This document shows positions 44,005-51,963 of a stretch of DNA of 64,000 bases, one piece after another. Numbering within the stretch: position 1 is the first letter of the stretch; each line of letters opens with the position of its first letter. A model generated the notes under the pieces. The model had not been told where the DNA came from, made no database searches, and saw only the letters and a list, made by a program, of their open reading frames with translations. The DNA lies in contig JARYGU010000001.1 of NCBI GenBank assembly GCA_033795365.1, positions 558,001-622,000 of the forward strand. Direction: 5' to 3'. This DNA is from JARYGU01 sp033795365. Its GTDB lineage: Bacteria > Pseudomonadota > Alphaproteobacteria > Rhizobiales > Rhizobiaceae. Position numbers and translations under genes: made by a program.

Positions 44005-44123
44005 GATCGGTCTCCGTCGAAACCTTGATGTCTCTTTTTCAACGGACGAAAGCCCGGCGCGCTTTGCTGTTCGCAGGGGATGTCGTCGCAATGGTTTATT
44101 TCTGACAGAAGACGACGTGGGAC

Positions 44124-44165
44124 ATTAGTGGGCTTCTCTTGCAAAAGCCTATGATCGATTCTCAT
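44124..44165 (-). promoter_or_regulatory. LysR-regulon operator, copy 3
   Basis: ATTAG at 44124 and ATGAT-CGATT-CTCAT at 44151-44165 in the gap between the divergent haem-protein and LysR genes. The position suits both activation of the former and autoregulation of the latter. Confidence 0.75.
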
Positions 44166-44265
44166 CAATAATGCCCGATATGTGATCCATGCACGTAAGC
44201 GTGAACGATCTCGACCTTGTCAGTCTGTACTTAATCAGCCAGACTTATATGAAAAGGGTTCATGA

Positions 44266-45165
44266 GTGTCGCGTATCAATATCAACGACTTCTTCGCCTT
44301 CCTGGCCGTGGCGCGGGAACGCAGCTTCACCAAGGCTGCGGCTAAGGTCGGTGTGTCCCAATCCGCGCTCAGCCATACGATCCGCCATCTGGAAACCAGG
44401 CTCGGCATCCGTCTCCTGACCCGCACGACGCGCAGCGTCTCGCCGACCGAGGCCGGCGAGCGGCTGCTGCGCACCCTCGGCCCCCGCTTCGAGGAGATCG
44501 AGGCGGAGATCGAAGCGCTGAGCGAACTCAAGGAGAAGCCGTCCGGCACCATCCGGATCACGGCGACCGACTATGCCATCGAGACGGTGCTATGGCCGAA
44601 GCTCGCACCGTTTCTGCTCGACTACCCGGACATCAAGGTGGAGTTTATCATCGACTACGGCCTAACCGACATCGTCGCCGAGCGGTTCGACGCCGGCGTC
44701 CGGCTTGGGGAGCAGGTGGCCCGCGACATGATCTCGGTGCGGATCGGGCCCGACGTTCGCTTCGCGGTGGTCGGGGCTCCCTCTTATTTCGAGCGCAATC
44801 CGGCGCCGCAAACCCCTCAGGATCTGGTGCAGCATTCCTGCGTCACGCTGCGCCTGCCGACGCACGGCGGCATCTATGCCTGGGAATTCGGGAGGGACGA
44901 GCAGGAATTGCGGGTGCGCGTCGAGGGCCAGGTGGTTTTCAACAGCATCTTCCAGGTCCTGAAGGGTTGCGTGGACGGGCTGGGGATCGGCCATATGCCG
45001 GAAGAGATCGCCGAACCCTACATCGCCAACGGCCGGCTTGTGCGTGTCCTAGAGGACTGGTGCCCCGCCTGGGATGGACACCACATCTATTATCCCAGCC
45101 GGCGGCAGTCGTCGCCGGCCTTCTCGTTGCTGGTCGATGCCCTGCGCTACCGGGAGAGGAAATGA
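44266..45165 (+). CDS. LysR-family transcriptional regulator
   Basis: A 299-residue LysR regulator. The winged helix-turn-helix is at residues 5-65 (ININDFFAFLAVARERSFTKAAAKVGVSQSALSHTIRHLETRLGIRLLTRTTR) and the effector-binding domain at about 90-299. GTG is the start codon. It is divergent from the haem-protein/MFS unit with a bipartite operator between, and the same operator recurs at three neighbouring promoters, so it probably controls the whole oxidoreductase cluster. The inducer is unknown; homologues with this gene company respond to small organic acids or aldehydes. Confidence 0.92.
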   Translation: MSRININDFFAFLAVARERSFTKAAAKVGVSQSALSHTIRHLETRLGIRLLTRTTRSVSPTEAGERLLRTLGPRFEEIEAEIEALSELKEKPSGTIRITATDYAIETVLWPKLAPFLLDYPDIKVEFIIDYGLTDIVAERFDAGVRLGEQVARDMISVRIGPDVRFAVVGAPSYFERNPAPQTPQDLVQHSCVTLRLPTHGGIYAWEFGRDEQELRVRVEGQVVFNSIFQVLKGCVDGLGIGHMPEEIAEPYIANGRLVRVLEDWCPAWDGHHIYYPSRRQSSPAFSLLVDALRYRERK

Positions 45166-45170
45166 ACCCA

Positions 45171-45216
45171 CCGGCATCGGCATGCCGCCGGCGCAGCCGC
45201 ATGCCGATGCCGCCGG
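45171..45216. terminator. Bidirectional hairpin between convergent genes
   Basis: GGCATCGGCATG (45173-45184) pairs perfectly with CATGCCGATGCC (45200-45211); CCGG extends both ends. It lies between the LysR and carboxymuconolactone decarboxylase-family stops. Confidence 0.6.
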
Positions 45217-45230
45217 AAACGCCCGGCAGC

Positions 45231-46022
45231 TTAACCCTGACGGCCCTTAAAGACCTCGGCTGCGACCGGGACCGCCGAAAACGCGTTCGGCCAGCCGGCA
45301 TAGAAGGCGGCATGCGCGATGACCTCACCGGCCTGCGCCTGCGTCAGCCCGTTGTCCATCGCCCTATTCAGATGGAACGGTATCTGACCTGTCTGGCCGT
45401 TGGCGATGAGGCTCGTCACGGTGACCAGGCTGCGGTCGCGTGGCGCAAGGTCCGGCCGCAGCCACAGGTCCTTGAACAGCAGGTCGCCGGTAAACTGCAC
45501 AAGCCCGGGTGAAACCGGCCCGACATTCTGTTCGACCGTCGCCGCGCGCTGCGCCTCGGCCGCTTCGTCGATTGGCAGCAGTTGCGGGCTTGCCGCCGGA
45601 AGCTGGTCGGGACCGATCCCGCGCTCGGCAAAGGCTTCCTTTGCGAGGAGAACGGCGGCGTTGGCATTGCCGACACCGGAATAGAACGCCAGATGCGTGA
45701 TGATTTCGGAAATCTCGCGGGGCGTGACGCCGTTGTCCAACGCGCGGCGCAGATGGACTTTCAGTTCCACCGCCTGATTCTTGGAAATCAGTACTGCCAG
45801 GGTGACGATGCTCCGGTCACGCGGCGACAGTTCGGGCCGCTTCCATAGATTCTCATCCATCGTCTGGAGGATATAGCGCTCCAATCCGGGCGAAACCGCC
45901 CGGATGTCGCTTGCGGTAATCGTCGGCGTGGTCGATGGCACAGCGTCGCTCCCCGTGCTGTTTTGCGCGAGCGACGGCATGGCCGTCGCGATGGTCAGAA
46001 AGGTTGCGGCAAGTATTCTCAT
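45231..46022 (-). CDS. Secreted two-domain carboxymuconolactone decarboxylase-family protein
   Basis: A 263-residue protein with signal peptide MRILAATFLTIATAMPSLAQ and two repeats of the CMD/AhpD-like helical domain: LSPRDRSIVTLAVLISKNQAVELKVHLRRALDNGVTPREISEIITHLAFYSGV and LAPRDRSLVTVTSLIANGQTGQIPFHLNRAMDNGLTQAQAGEVIAHAAFYAGW. Neither repeat has the CxxC of AhpD peroxidases, so a lyase or binding role is more likely. Single gene behind a LysR operator. Confidence 0.85.
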   Translation of the reverse strand: MRILAATFLTIATAMPSLAQNSTGSDAVPSTTPTITASDIRAVSPGLERYILQTMDENLWKRPELSPRDRSIVTLAVLISKNQAVELKVHLRRALDNGVTPREISEIITHLAFYSGVGNANAAVLLAKEAFAERGIGPDQLPAASPQLLPIDEAAEAQRAATVEQNVGPVSPGLVQFTGDLLFKDLWLRPDLAPRDRSLVTVTSLIANGQTGQIPFHLNRAMDNGLTQAQAGEVIAHAAFYAGWPNAFSAVPVAAEVFKGRQG

Positions 46023-46174
46023 AGGCTCCTCTTGCGGTTGGTCGTGCCGGAAAGCGCAACGGCATTCCCCGGCAAGGGCTGCATCGACATCGACAGGCTG
46101 TTCCGGCTACGCGATGCGAAGCGTTCCACCTCATCAGCCGATCTGTCGCAGTTTATCCCCGGCCGGCCGTCATG

Positions 46175-46216
46175 ATTAGAGCGGCGGGTTCGATAAGCCT
46201 CATGAGCTTTTCTCAT
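46175..46216 (-). promoter_or_regulatory. LysR-regulon operator, copy 4
   Basis: ATTAG at 46175 and ATGAG-CTTTT-CTCAT at 46202-46216, spacing again 27 bp. The surrounding region (46023-46441) has no gene; it also holds a CACCTG-ATC-CAGGTG palindrome at 46249-46263. Confidence 0.75.
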
Positions 46217-46441
46217 TAGTTTAGGAGACTACGTTGCAGTTCTCATCTCACCTGATCCAGGTGATGGTCTTATCCTGTCGGATGAGATGCGTGCGAGATT
46301 GCCAACAGGCCACTAGACCGAGATTACTTGCCGATGTCGAGAGCCACGGAAGCGTTCTTTTCGGTCCGAACTTCCAACTTGTGGCGCCGGAGACTGTATA
46401 GAACGGCACTGGGCCGCCCGCTGTAGCGCAGTACCAGCCAT

Positions 46442-47080
46442 TTATTTTTGTTTCTGCGTACCCGTCGTCTCAAACGAACCCTGGCCCGCTGCGACCTCAG
46501 CAAGAAGCGTTTGAGCCGTCCACCGAAGAACCTCCTCTCCCTCCTCGGGCTCCAACTCGCATATATCCTTCATGACGATGAACGTTTCGATGCCCATGAC
46601 GAGACAAAGCGCATGGACAAGACGTTGAAACACCCGGGGCGGAACATGTTTCTCAAATGGTTGCAGCGCCTTCGTTAGTAAGGCACGACGGTGTTCACCC
46701 AGATCGTTTCGCTGTTTCGCCGTGGCGGAACTCGATAGAAGAGCCGCTCGGAATAGACGCTCGTTTGCACGCATGATTTTAAAGACGTCGCTCACCAATT
46801 GGTCGAGACGCTTTTCCACGTCAACAGGCCCGTCGGCTTCTGCATCGGGCTCAATGAATAAGGTTGTTACGACGCCATCGAGGGCAGCTTCCCGAACGAG
46901 TTCCTCCGATGTCGAAAAATATCGATAGGCCGTCGCACGTGAGATCCGGGCACGATCGGCAATCTCCGCCACAGATGGAAGAGATCCCTCTGCTATCATA
47001 TCTCGTGCGGTCCTCAACAACTCCACACGCGTCCTACGCTTCTGGTTCACGCGCTCAAAAGTCTTCTTTTGATTGTTCAT
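46442..47080 (-). CDS. TetR-family transcriptional regulator
   Basis: A 212-residue regulator with a TetR helix-turn-helix at about 17-62 (RVELLRTARDMIAEGSLPSVAEIADRARISRATAYRYFSTSEELVREA) and a helical ligand-binding domain. Probably autoregulated through the TGAGAT-N4-ATCTCA dyad 13 bp upstream of its start. Its targets are not clear; the NmrA gene in the same orientation is 258 bp away. Confidence 0.88.
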   Translation of the reverse strand: MNNQKKTFERVNQKRRTRVELLRTARDMIAEGSLPSVAEIADRARISRATAYRYFSTSEELVREAALDGVVTTLFIEPDAEADGPVDVEKRLDQLVSDVFKIMRANERLFRAALLSSSATAKQRNDLGEHRRALLTKALQPFEKHVPPRVFQRLVHALCLVMGIETFIVMKDICELEPEEGEEVLRWTAQTLLAEVAAGQGSFETTGTQKQK

Positions 47081-47092
47081 CGTCGATCCAGG

Positions 47093-47108
47093 TGAGATAT
47101 TGATCTCA
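47093..47108. promoter_or_regulatory. Candidate TetR autoregulatory operator
   Basis: Perfect inverted repeat TGAGAT-ATTG-ATCTCA immediately upstream of the TetR-family start. The rest of the 258-bp gap shows no other feature. Confidence 0.5.
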
Positions 47109-47338
47109 TACGATCTGCGTGCACCGCAGCACGTTCAGCCAAAGTTTGTTGCGCGCCTCCCGTATTTAAGCTGAAAGAGCGCCTAGCCTGATCGGAATCA
47201 TATACCCGGCATTCCTTTCCAAGGCAAAAGTCCGTTGGATAGCCGACAGCGGCGGGTGCCGAGACTTCACCGCACCGGACCCTTGGCGCTCCATATGGCG
47301 CCGCGATACTCGCGAAGCTCTTGCCCGGATGGTTCCGG

Positions 47339-48259
47339 TCAAAGCCCTTCCCGCCGGACATAATCGCGGACGGTGAGAGGCTTGATCCACGGATAGCGGT
47401 CGTTGGCGATCGCGTGGAGCTTGCCCTTGCCCGACAGCATGCCGCGCCAGTACATCAGCGGCAGCCAGGCATAGACGTTCTGCGGTTCGGCCTGCCTGAG
47501 CCTCTCGATCTCACGGTCGAGATCGGCGAGGCTTCCCTTCTTCACGACCTCGATGGTCTTTCCCGACGCCTCTTCGTAGGTCTTCACCAGTTCATGGAAT
47601 GTCAGCGTATCCCCGGCGACTTCGAAGACGCGCGGAACCTCCTCCTGGTCGACCGCGGCCTCGGCCGCAAACCGCGCGGTATCCTCGTAGGTCGTGAAGT
47701 CCATCTCCCTCTCGCCATCCCCCCAGACGAAGGCCTGTCCCGCATCGAGATCGAACGCGCCGAGGAAGCCGAACAGGACGCGCCGGTCGAGAAAGGCGCC
47801 GATGTTGATGTGAACGACCTCGACATCGCCGCGGGCTTTTTCCGCCTCGCGGGCGAAGGCCCGCCGGTCGTCGGTGTTGATGTTCTCGCCGTCGCCCAGG
47901 CCGAAGATGTTATAGGAGAAGCTGGACGGGATGAAGCGGCGGACATTCGCGCGCCGGGCAGCGCCGAGCAGCCGCAACTGGCTCCCGACGATCACGTCGG
48001 GACCGCCCTGGATGGCGGAAACGACGGAGAAGGCGTCGGCGAGCGCCGCCGAAAGCTTTTCGTCCTGGGCCTCGTCGTTGAGATCGACGGCCACGATCTC
48101 GACGCCCCTCTCACGCAGGGTCGCAAGTTTCCCGGCGCTTTCCGGTCGCACCAGAGCCCGCAGCCGCACATCCGGCTTGTCGAGGAGAGCGTCGGCGATG
48201 AGGGAGCCCAGCCCGCCCGTTGCGCCCGCCAGGACGACGATCTTGTTCTGTTCAGTCAT
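47339..48259 (-). CDS. NmrA/isoflavone reductase-like NAD(P)-binding protein
   Basis: A 306-residue atypical SDR. The cofactor motif is VVLAGATGGLGSLIADALL, followed by VRALVRPES and PSSFSYNIFGLGDGENINTDDRR. This is the pattern of aromatic alcohol reductases and NmrA-like proteins, which reduce phenylpropanoids or sense NADP. The gene is preceded, about 100 bp upstream, by a half-conserved copy of the CGACA-N2-TGTCG site, so the second TetR protein may control it. Confidence 0.87.
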   Translation of the reverse strand: MTEQNKIVVLAGATGGLGSLIADALLDKPDVRLRALVRPESAGKLATLRERGVEIVAVDLNDEAQDEKLSAALADAFSVVSAIQGGPDVIVGSQLRLLGAARRANVRRFIPSSFSYNIFGLGDGENINTDDRRAFAREAEKARGDVEVVHINIGAFLDRRVLFGFLGAFDLDAGQAFVWGDGEREMDFTTYEDTARFAAEAAVDQEEVPRVFEVAGDTLTFHELVKTYEEASGKTIEVVKKGSLADLDREIERLRQAEPQNVYAWLPLMYWRGMLSGKGKLHAIANDRYPWIKPLTVRDYVRREGL

Positions 48260-48357
48260 GACAATCCTTTCTCCCCCGAATCGGCAAGCCCTGGCTTGCC
48301 GGCCGAGTGTTTCGCATTCATGTGGCAGCTATCACGCTGTGCATTTGTGAAAATAAC

Positions 48358-48369
48358 CAGCATGTGTCG
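48358..48369. promoter_or_regulatory. TetR-type operator, copy 1 (degenerate left half)
   Basis: CAGCATGTGTCG followed by GATTTTCC: the right half and flank match the copies at 49224 and 54436 (TGTCGGAT), the left half is diverged. Upstream of the NmrA-like gene. Confidence 0.5.
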
Positions 48370-48448
48370 GATTTTCCAGTGTTCAGCAAACGCCGATGCG
48401 CCGAACGTTGCGTGAACACGATTTGCGTCCGGCCGGCCAAGGCCGGTG

Positions 48449-49144
48449 TCATTTCGTTTTCGGCTCGATCCAATGGACGACCGTCCGATCGTTCCGTTCC
48501 ACAAGCCCGGCGACATAATCGCCGACCTCCTCCGCTGTGGGCCATTCGGGGCGGTCATGATGCCGGCTTATGCGCCTGCGGGTATTGACGGGAGGCAGGA
48601 GAAGCTCATGCACCGTCAGTTCGGACGGGCGAAGCTCTTCGGCGAGCGTCAATGCCAGCGATCTCTGCGCGGCCGACATGGCGGCCACCGGCCCGGCGCC
48701 GGGATGCCCGCCCTCGGCGCTTTGCCCGTTGATGTGGACGTATCTGCCCGTTTTGGGCGCGAGCAGGGGCACGAACGTCTTCACGGCGAGGAAATGGGTC
48801 GTCAGGTTGTTCCGGACGATCTGCTGCCACAGGTCGAAGCCGACGCCGGTGATCGGATAGCCTTGCGACCAGCCCCCGAGCGCCGCGACGATCACGTCGA
48901 CGTGCCCCGTCAGGTCACCGATCCTGCTCCTCAGGGATTCCGCCTCGTCCGGCGTATCCAGGGAGCCGACAAGCGTCTTCAACGTGCCTGTTTCGATGTC
49001 GGCGGCATAATCGCGCAGGGCGTCGAGCTTCGTCTGCGCGCGGGACGGCACGACAACGGTCGCCTCATGCTTCAGAAAGCTTCGTACGATGCCTTCGCCG
49101 ACGTCGCCGGTGCCGCCCAATACCAATGCCGTGAGATCCTTCAT
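48449..49144 (-). CDS. Atypical SDR-family protein without Tyr-Lys pair
   Basis: A 231-residue Rossmann protein with TALVLGGTGDVGEGIVRSF and the NNLTTHFLAV and INGQSAEGG segments of short-chain dehydrogenases. At the YxxxK position the sequence is AAMSAAQRS, so both Tyr and Lys are missing and the usual chemistry is not possible. It may bind NAD(P) for another purpose. Divergent from the TetR gene with a palindromic operator between. Confidence 0.8.
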   Translation of the reverse strand: MKDLTALVLGGTGDVGEGIVRSFLKHEATVVVPSRAQTKLDALRDYAADIETGTLKTLVGSLDTPDEAESLRSRIGDLTGHVDVIVAALGGWSQGYPITGVGFDLWQQIVRNNLTTHFLAVKTFVPLLAPKTGRYVHINGQSAEGGHPGAGPVAAMSAAQRSLALTLAEELRPSELTVHELLLPPVNTRRRISRHHDRPEWPTAEEVGDYVAGLVERNDRTVVHWIEPKTK

Positions 49145-49223
49145 GGTGTTCCACCCTTTGTAGCATAATGAAACTTGCCGTTCCGCCTTGACGATCGTCG
49201 CAGCGCTCGGCTAGAAAGATAAT

Positions 49224-49235
49224 CGACAGGTGTCG
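49224..49235. promoter_or_regulatory. TetR-type operator, copy 2
   Basis: Perfect inverted repeat CGACA-GG-TGTCG followed by GATTATCC, between the divergent SDR and TetR genes, 34 bp upstream of the TetR start. Confidence 0.7.
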
Positions 49236-49268
49236 GATTATCCAGCCCCATTCACACGGAAGGTAGCG

Positions 49269-49946
49269 ATGGATTCACGGACAATGGAAAAAAGCGTCGG
49301 CGACTGGACTGAAGCGGAGGATGCGCGGATTGCGCGGACCCGTGCCCGGCTTGCCGAGGCCGTGCTTTCTCTGGCGGCCGAACGCGATATCACCAGCGCG
49401 TCGGTCTCTGAGCTGACGCGCCGCGCAGGCATAAACCGCAGCACGTTTTACGAACATGCCCAGACGCCCGTGGAACTGCTGACCCGCGTCCTCTCATGCG
49501 AGTTGGATGGGGTGCGCCGGCGAGGCATGGATCAGCTCGAACGCGACGGCCTGCTGCTGCGTGACCTGACGCGCAGCACGCTTCACGAGATATTCGAGCA
49601 TGTCCTCAAGCACGAGGCGGTCTATGGCGGCGCCGGCCGCGCCTCATCGAAGTACGCCCTGCGCGTGGTGCTCGCCGAACACATCGAGCAATCGATCCTG
49701 ACCATGTTGCGCGAGGGTTTTGTCATCCCGCCGGTGCCGGGGCCGGAGGCGGCCACGCTCTACGCCGCCTACCTCGCGCATGGCGCGACCGGCGCTGTGG
49801 AGGCCTGGCTCCACCTTCCGTCCCCTCGGGATGAGGAGATGCTGCTTGCCGCCATCGAGGCCATGTACCCTTCCTGGCTCGCGCCGGATATTGCTCTGAG
49901 TGACTGTGAGCCGGGCATGAACACGCTGCGAGGGACGGAGAAATGA
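49269..49946 (+). CDS. TetR-family transcriptional regulator
   Basis: A 225-residue regulator with a TetR helix-turn-helix at about 18-65 (ARLAEAVLSLAAERDITSASVSELTRRAGINRSTFYEHAQTP) and a C-terminal domain for an unknown ligand. The ATG has a GGAAGG site; a GTG 39 bases upstream would overlap the operator. Its own promoter, the divergent SDR, the NmrA-like gene and the PQQ dehydrogenase share CGACA-N2-TGTCG sites, so it is the likely repressor of that set. Confidence 0.9.
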   Translation: MDSRTMEKSVGDWTEAEDARIARTRARLAEAVLSLAAERDITSASVSELTRRAGINRSTFYEHAQTPVELLTRVLSCELDGVRRRGMDQLERDGLLLRDLTRSTLHEIFEHVLKHEAVYGGAGRASSKYALRVVLAEHIEQSILTMLREGFVIPPVPGPEAATLYAAYLAHGATGAVEAWLHLPSPRDEEMLLAAIEAMYPSWLAPDIALSDCEPGMNTLRGTEK

Positions 49947-49982
49947 TCGTTCATGGTGCAAATTCGTACAGGGAGAAACGTT

Positions 49983-50810
49983 ATGCCGACAACTGACCTT
50001 TTAAGCCGCGGTCCCGTAAACAGTCGCCTGACCGGGAAGGTCGCGTTGGTGACCGGTGTGGGTAGCGGGCAGGGCCGGGAGGTCGCGCTCCTGTTCGCGG
50101 AAGCCGGCGCCATCGTCGCCGGATGCGACATCAATCCCGAGGGCCTCAAGGGTACCGAGGCTCTTGCTGCCGGAAAAGACGTCAAGCTCGAACTTGCACT
50201 GGTCGACGCCTCGGACGAGGCGAAGGTTGGTGCATGGGTCGATGACGTGGCGAAGCGGCATGGCGGGCTCGACATCCTCTACAATAACGGCGCCGGCGCC
50301 CATTTCGTGCCGTTCGCCGACATGACGCTTTCGCAATGGCATGACACGCTGCGGCTGGAACTCGACACGGTGTTCATCCCGTCGAAGGCGGTCTGGCCGC
50401 ATCTGATCGCAAGGGGCGGCGGATCGATCATCAACATCGCGTCGATCGCGGGAATGATGGGCGGCGAGGTCATCGGCAGCGCCGGGGCGGCCGCGCATGC
50501 CACCGGGAAAGGCGGCGTGATCAGCTTCACGCGCCAGTTGGCGACGGAGGGAGGCGTCCACGGAATCAGGGTCAACGCGATCTCGCCAGGTCCGATCGTG
50601 ACGCCCGCCTCTGAAGCGGTCGTCGCCGCCAGCCCGGAGTTCCGCAAGCTGTTCGAGGGCATGCCGCTGCTGAAGCGGTCGGGCCGCCCCGTCGACGTCG
50701 CCTATGCCGGCCTTTTCCTCGCTTCGGACGAATCCGCCTATGTCACGGGTGCGAACCTGACGGTGGACGGCGGCGCGACGGCCAAGACGGGCATTTCCGT
50801 TCTGTCCTGA
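49983..50810 (+). CDS. SDR-family oxidoreductase with His at the catalytic Tyr
   Basis: A 275-residue classical-type SDR: GKVALVTGVGSGQGREVA cofactor motif, LYNNGAG, IINIASIAG with the catalytic Ser and the C-terminal TVDGG. At the active site the usual YxxxK reads HATGK: Lys is kept, but Tyr is replaced by His. A GGGAG site precedes the ATG. It lies 36 bp after the TetR gene and is likely co-transcribed with it. Confidence 0.87.
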   Translation: MPTTDLLSRGPVNSRLTGKVALVTGVGSGQGREVALLFAEAGAIVAGCDINPEGLKGTEALAAGKDVKLELALVDASDEAKVGAWVDDVAKRHGGLDILYNNGAGAHFVPFADMTLSQWHDTLRLELDTVFIPSKAVWPHLIARGGGSIINIASIAGMMGGEVIGSAGAAAHATGKGGVISFTRQLATEGGVHGIRVNAISPGPIVTPASEAVVAASPEFRKLFEGMPLLKRSGRPVDVAYAGLFLASDESAYVTGANLTVDGGATAKTGISVLS

Positions 50811-50954
50811 TCTCATTGGGGCGGCTTCCGGAACCGACATGGCCGGGCACATCGAACTGACGACAGGCATTTGGGAATGCCCGACATGTTCCGGTGCGAC
50901 ATCGTCGCAGCAGGGCGCACGTGACAATTTGAAACTATTTTGGGGACCGAAGTC

Positions 50955-51854
50955 ATGAAGAGCAGAGTTCTGATCGCCGACCGGTACGGCCAATCCGACG
51001 TTCTCGATTTTGTGGAGGAAGAGCTTGCACCCTTGGCGCCGGGTCACGCCCGGATCGAAGTCAAAGCGGCCGGCATCAACCCGATCGACGCGCGCAGGAT
51101 GACGGGCGAAATCAGGTTCGGTCCGTTGCCCCTGAGGTTCGGCACCGAGTTTGCCGGCCTCATCGTCGAATTGCCGTCCGATGCCGGGCAATGGACGGTC
51201 GGCGATGAGGTTCTCGGCTCCGGCGGCTCCTTTACCCATGCCACGATCATCGACGTTCCGGTGGCCAATCTCATCAGGCGCCCGCCCTCCATCGACTGGG
51301 CCGTGGCCGGCTCGCTGGCCGGGACCAGCCAGACCGCGATGACGGTCCTCCAGGAACTGGGCGATATCGGATCGCTGCTGGTTCACGGCGGGGCAGGCGG
51401 CGTCGGAACGGTGCTGATCCAGCTTGCGCGTGAGAAGGGTGTCGACATTGTGGCCACAGCCTCGGAGGCCAGCCACGACTACCTGCGCGCACTGGGCGCC
51501 ACGCCTGTCGCCTACGGTCCCGGCCTCGTTGAACGCATCAGGCAGGCCCATCCCGCTCCGTTCGACGCGGCAATCATCCTGGCCGGCACCGAGGAGGCGA
51601 CGCACGCCTCGCTCGCCACAGTGAAGCCGGATGGGGATATCGCCTCGATCACTGGTATCCCGGCTCCGTCGAAACGGGTCCGGCCGACGGGTAACAAGGC
51701 CAGTCCAGCCAACCTTCAATATGTGGTCGACCGGGTTGCGGACGGCCGGATCAGGTGGGAGGTCAGCCAGACCTATCCGTTCGCCGATGCACGGGAAGGC
51801 TTCGCCGCCGCCCTGAAGGGGCACACGCGCGGCAAGCGTGTTCTCGTCTTCTAG
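50955..51854 (+). CDS. Zinc-independent quinone oxidoreductase-like protein
   Basis: A 299-residue medium-chain reductase without zinc ligands. It has the GroES-like N-terminal domain (VKAAGINPIDARRMTG, FGTEFAGLI) and the NADPH fold VHGGAGGVGTVLIQLAREKG. The family reduces quinones or alkenals with NADPH. The ATG has a GGGG site; an upstream TTG is less likely. It follows the SDR after 144 bp, a gap that holds a GGCATT/AATGCC hairpin. Confidence 0.88.
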   Translation: MKSRVLIADRYGQSDVLDFVEEELAPLAPGHARIEVKAAGINPIDARRMTGEIRFGPLPLRFGTEFAGLIVELPSDAGQWTVGDEVLGSGGSFTHATIIDVPVANLIRRPPSIDWAVAGSLAGTSQTAMTVLQELGDIGSLLVHGGAGGVGTVLIQLAREKGVDIVATASEASHDYLRALGATPVAYGPGLVERIRQAHPAPFDAAIILAGTEEATHASLATVKPDGDIASITGIPAPSKRVRPTGNKASPANLQYVVDRVADGRIRWEVSQTYPFADAREGFAAALKGHTRGKRVLVF

Positions 51855-51880
51855 GATTTTGTTTCAGTGCCCGTCCGACG

Positions 51881-51900
51881 CCGAAACGATTTCGTTTCGG
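51881..51900. terminator. Hairpin at the convergent junction, first
   Basis: CCGAAACGA-TT-TCGTTTCGG, perfect 9-bp arms, 27 bp past the quinone oxidoreductase stop. Confidence 0.5.
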
Positions 51901-51930
51901 TTGAAAGTGTTCCCATCGAAACATGGAAAG

Positions 51931-51957
51931 GCATGGCCGGCTAGGAGCCGGCCATGC
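51931..51957. terminator. Hairpin at the convergent junction, second
   Basis: Perfect 12-bp arms GCATGGCCGGCT and AGCCGGCCATGC with an AGG loop, 7 bp from the stop of the convergent PQQ dehydrogenase gene. Symmetric, so it can act on both strands. Confidence 0.6.
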
Positions 51958-51963
51958 TCCGTC

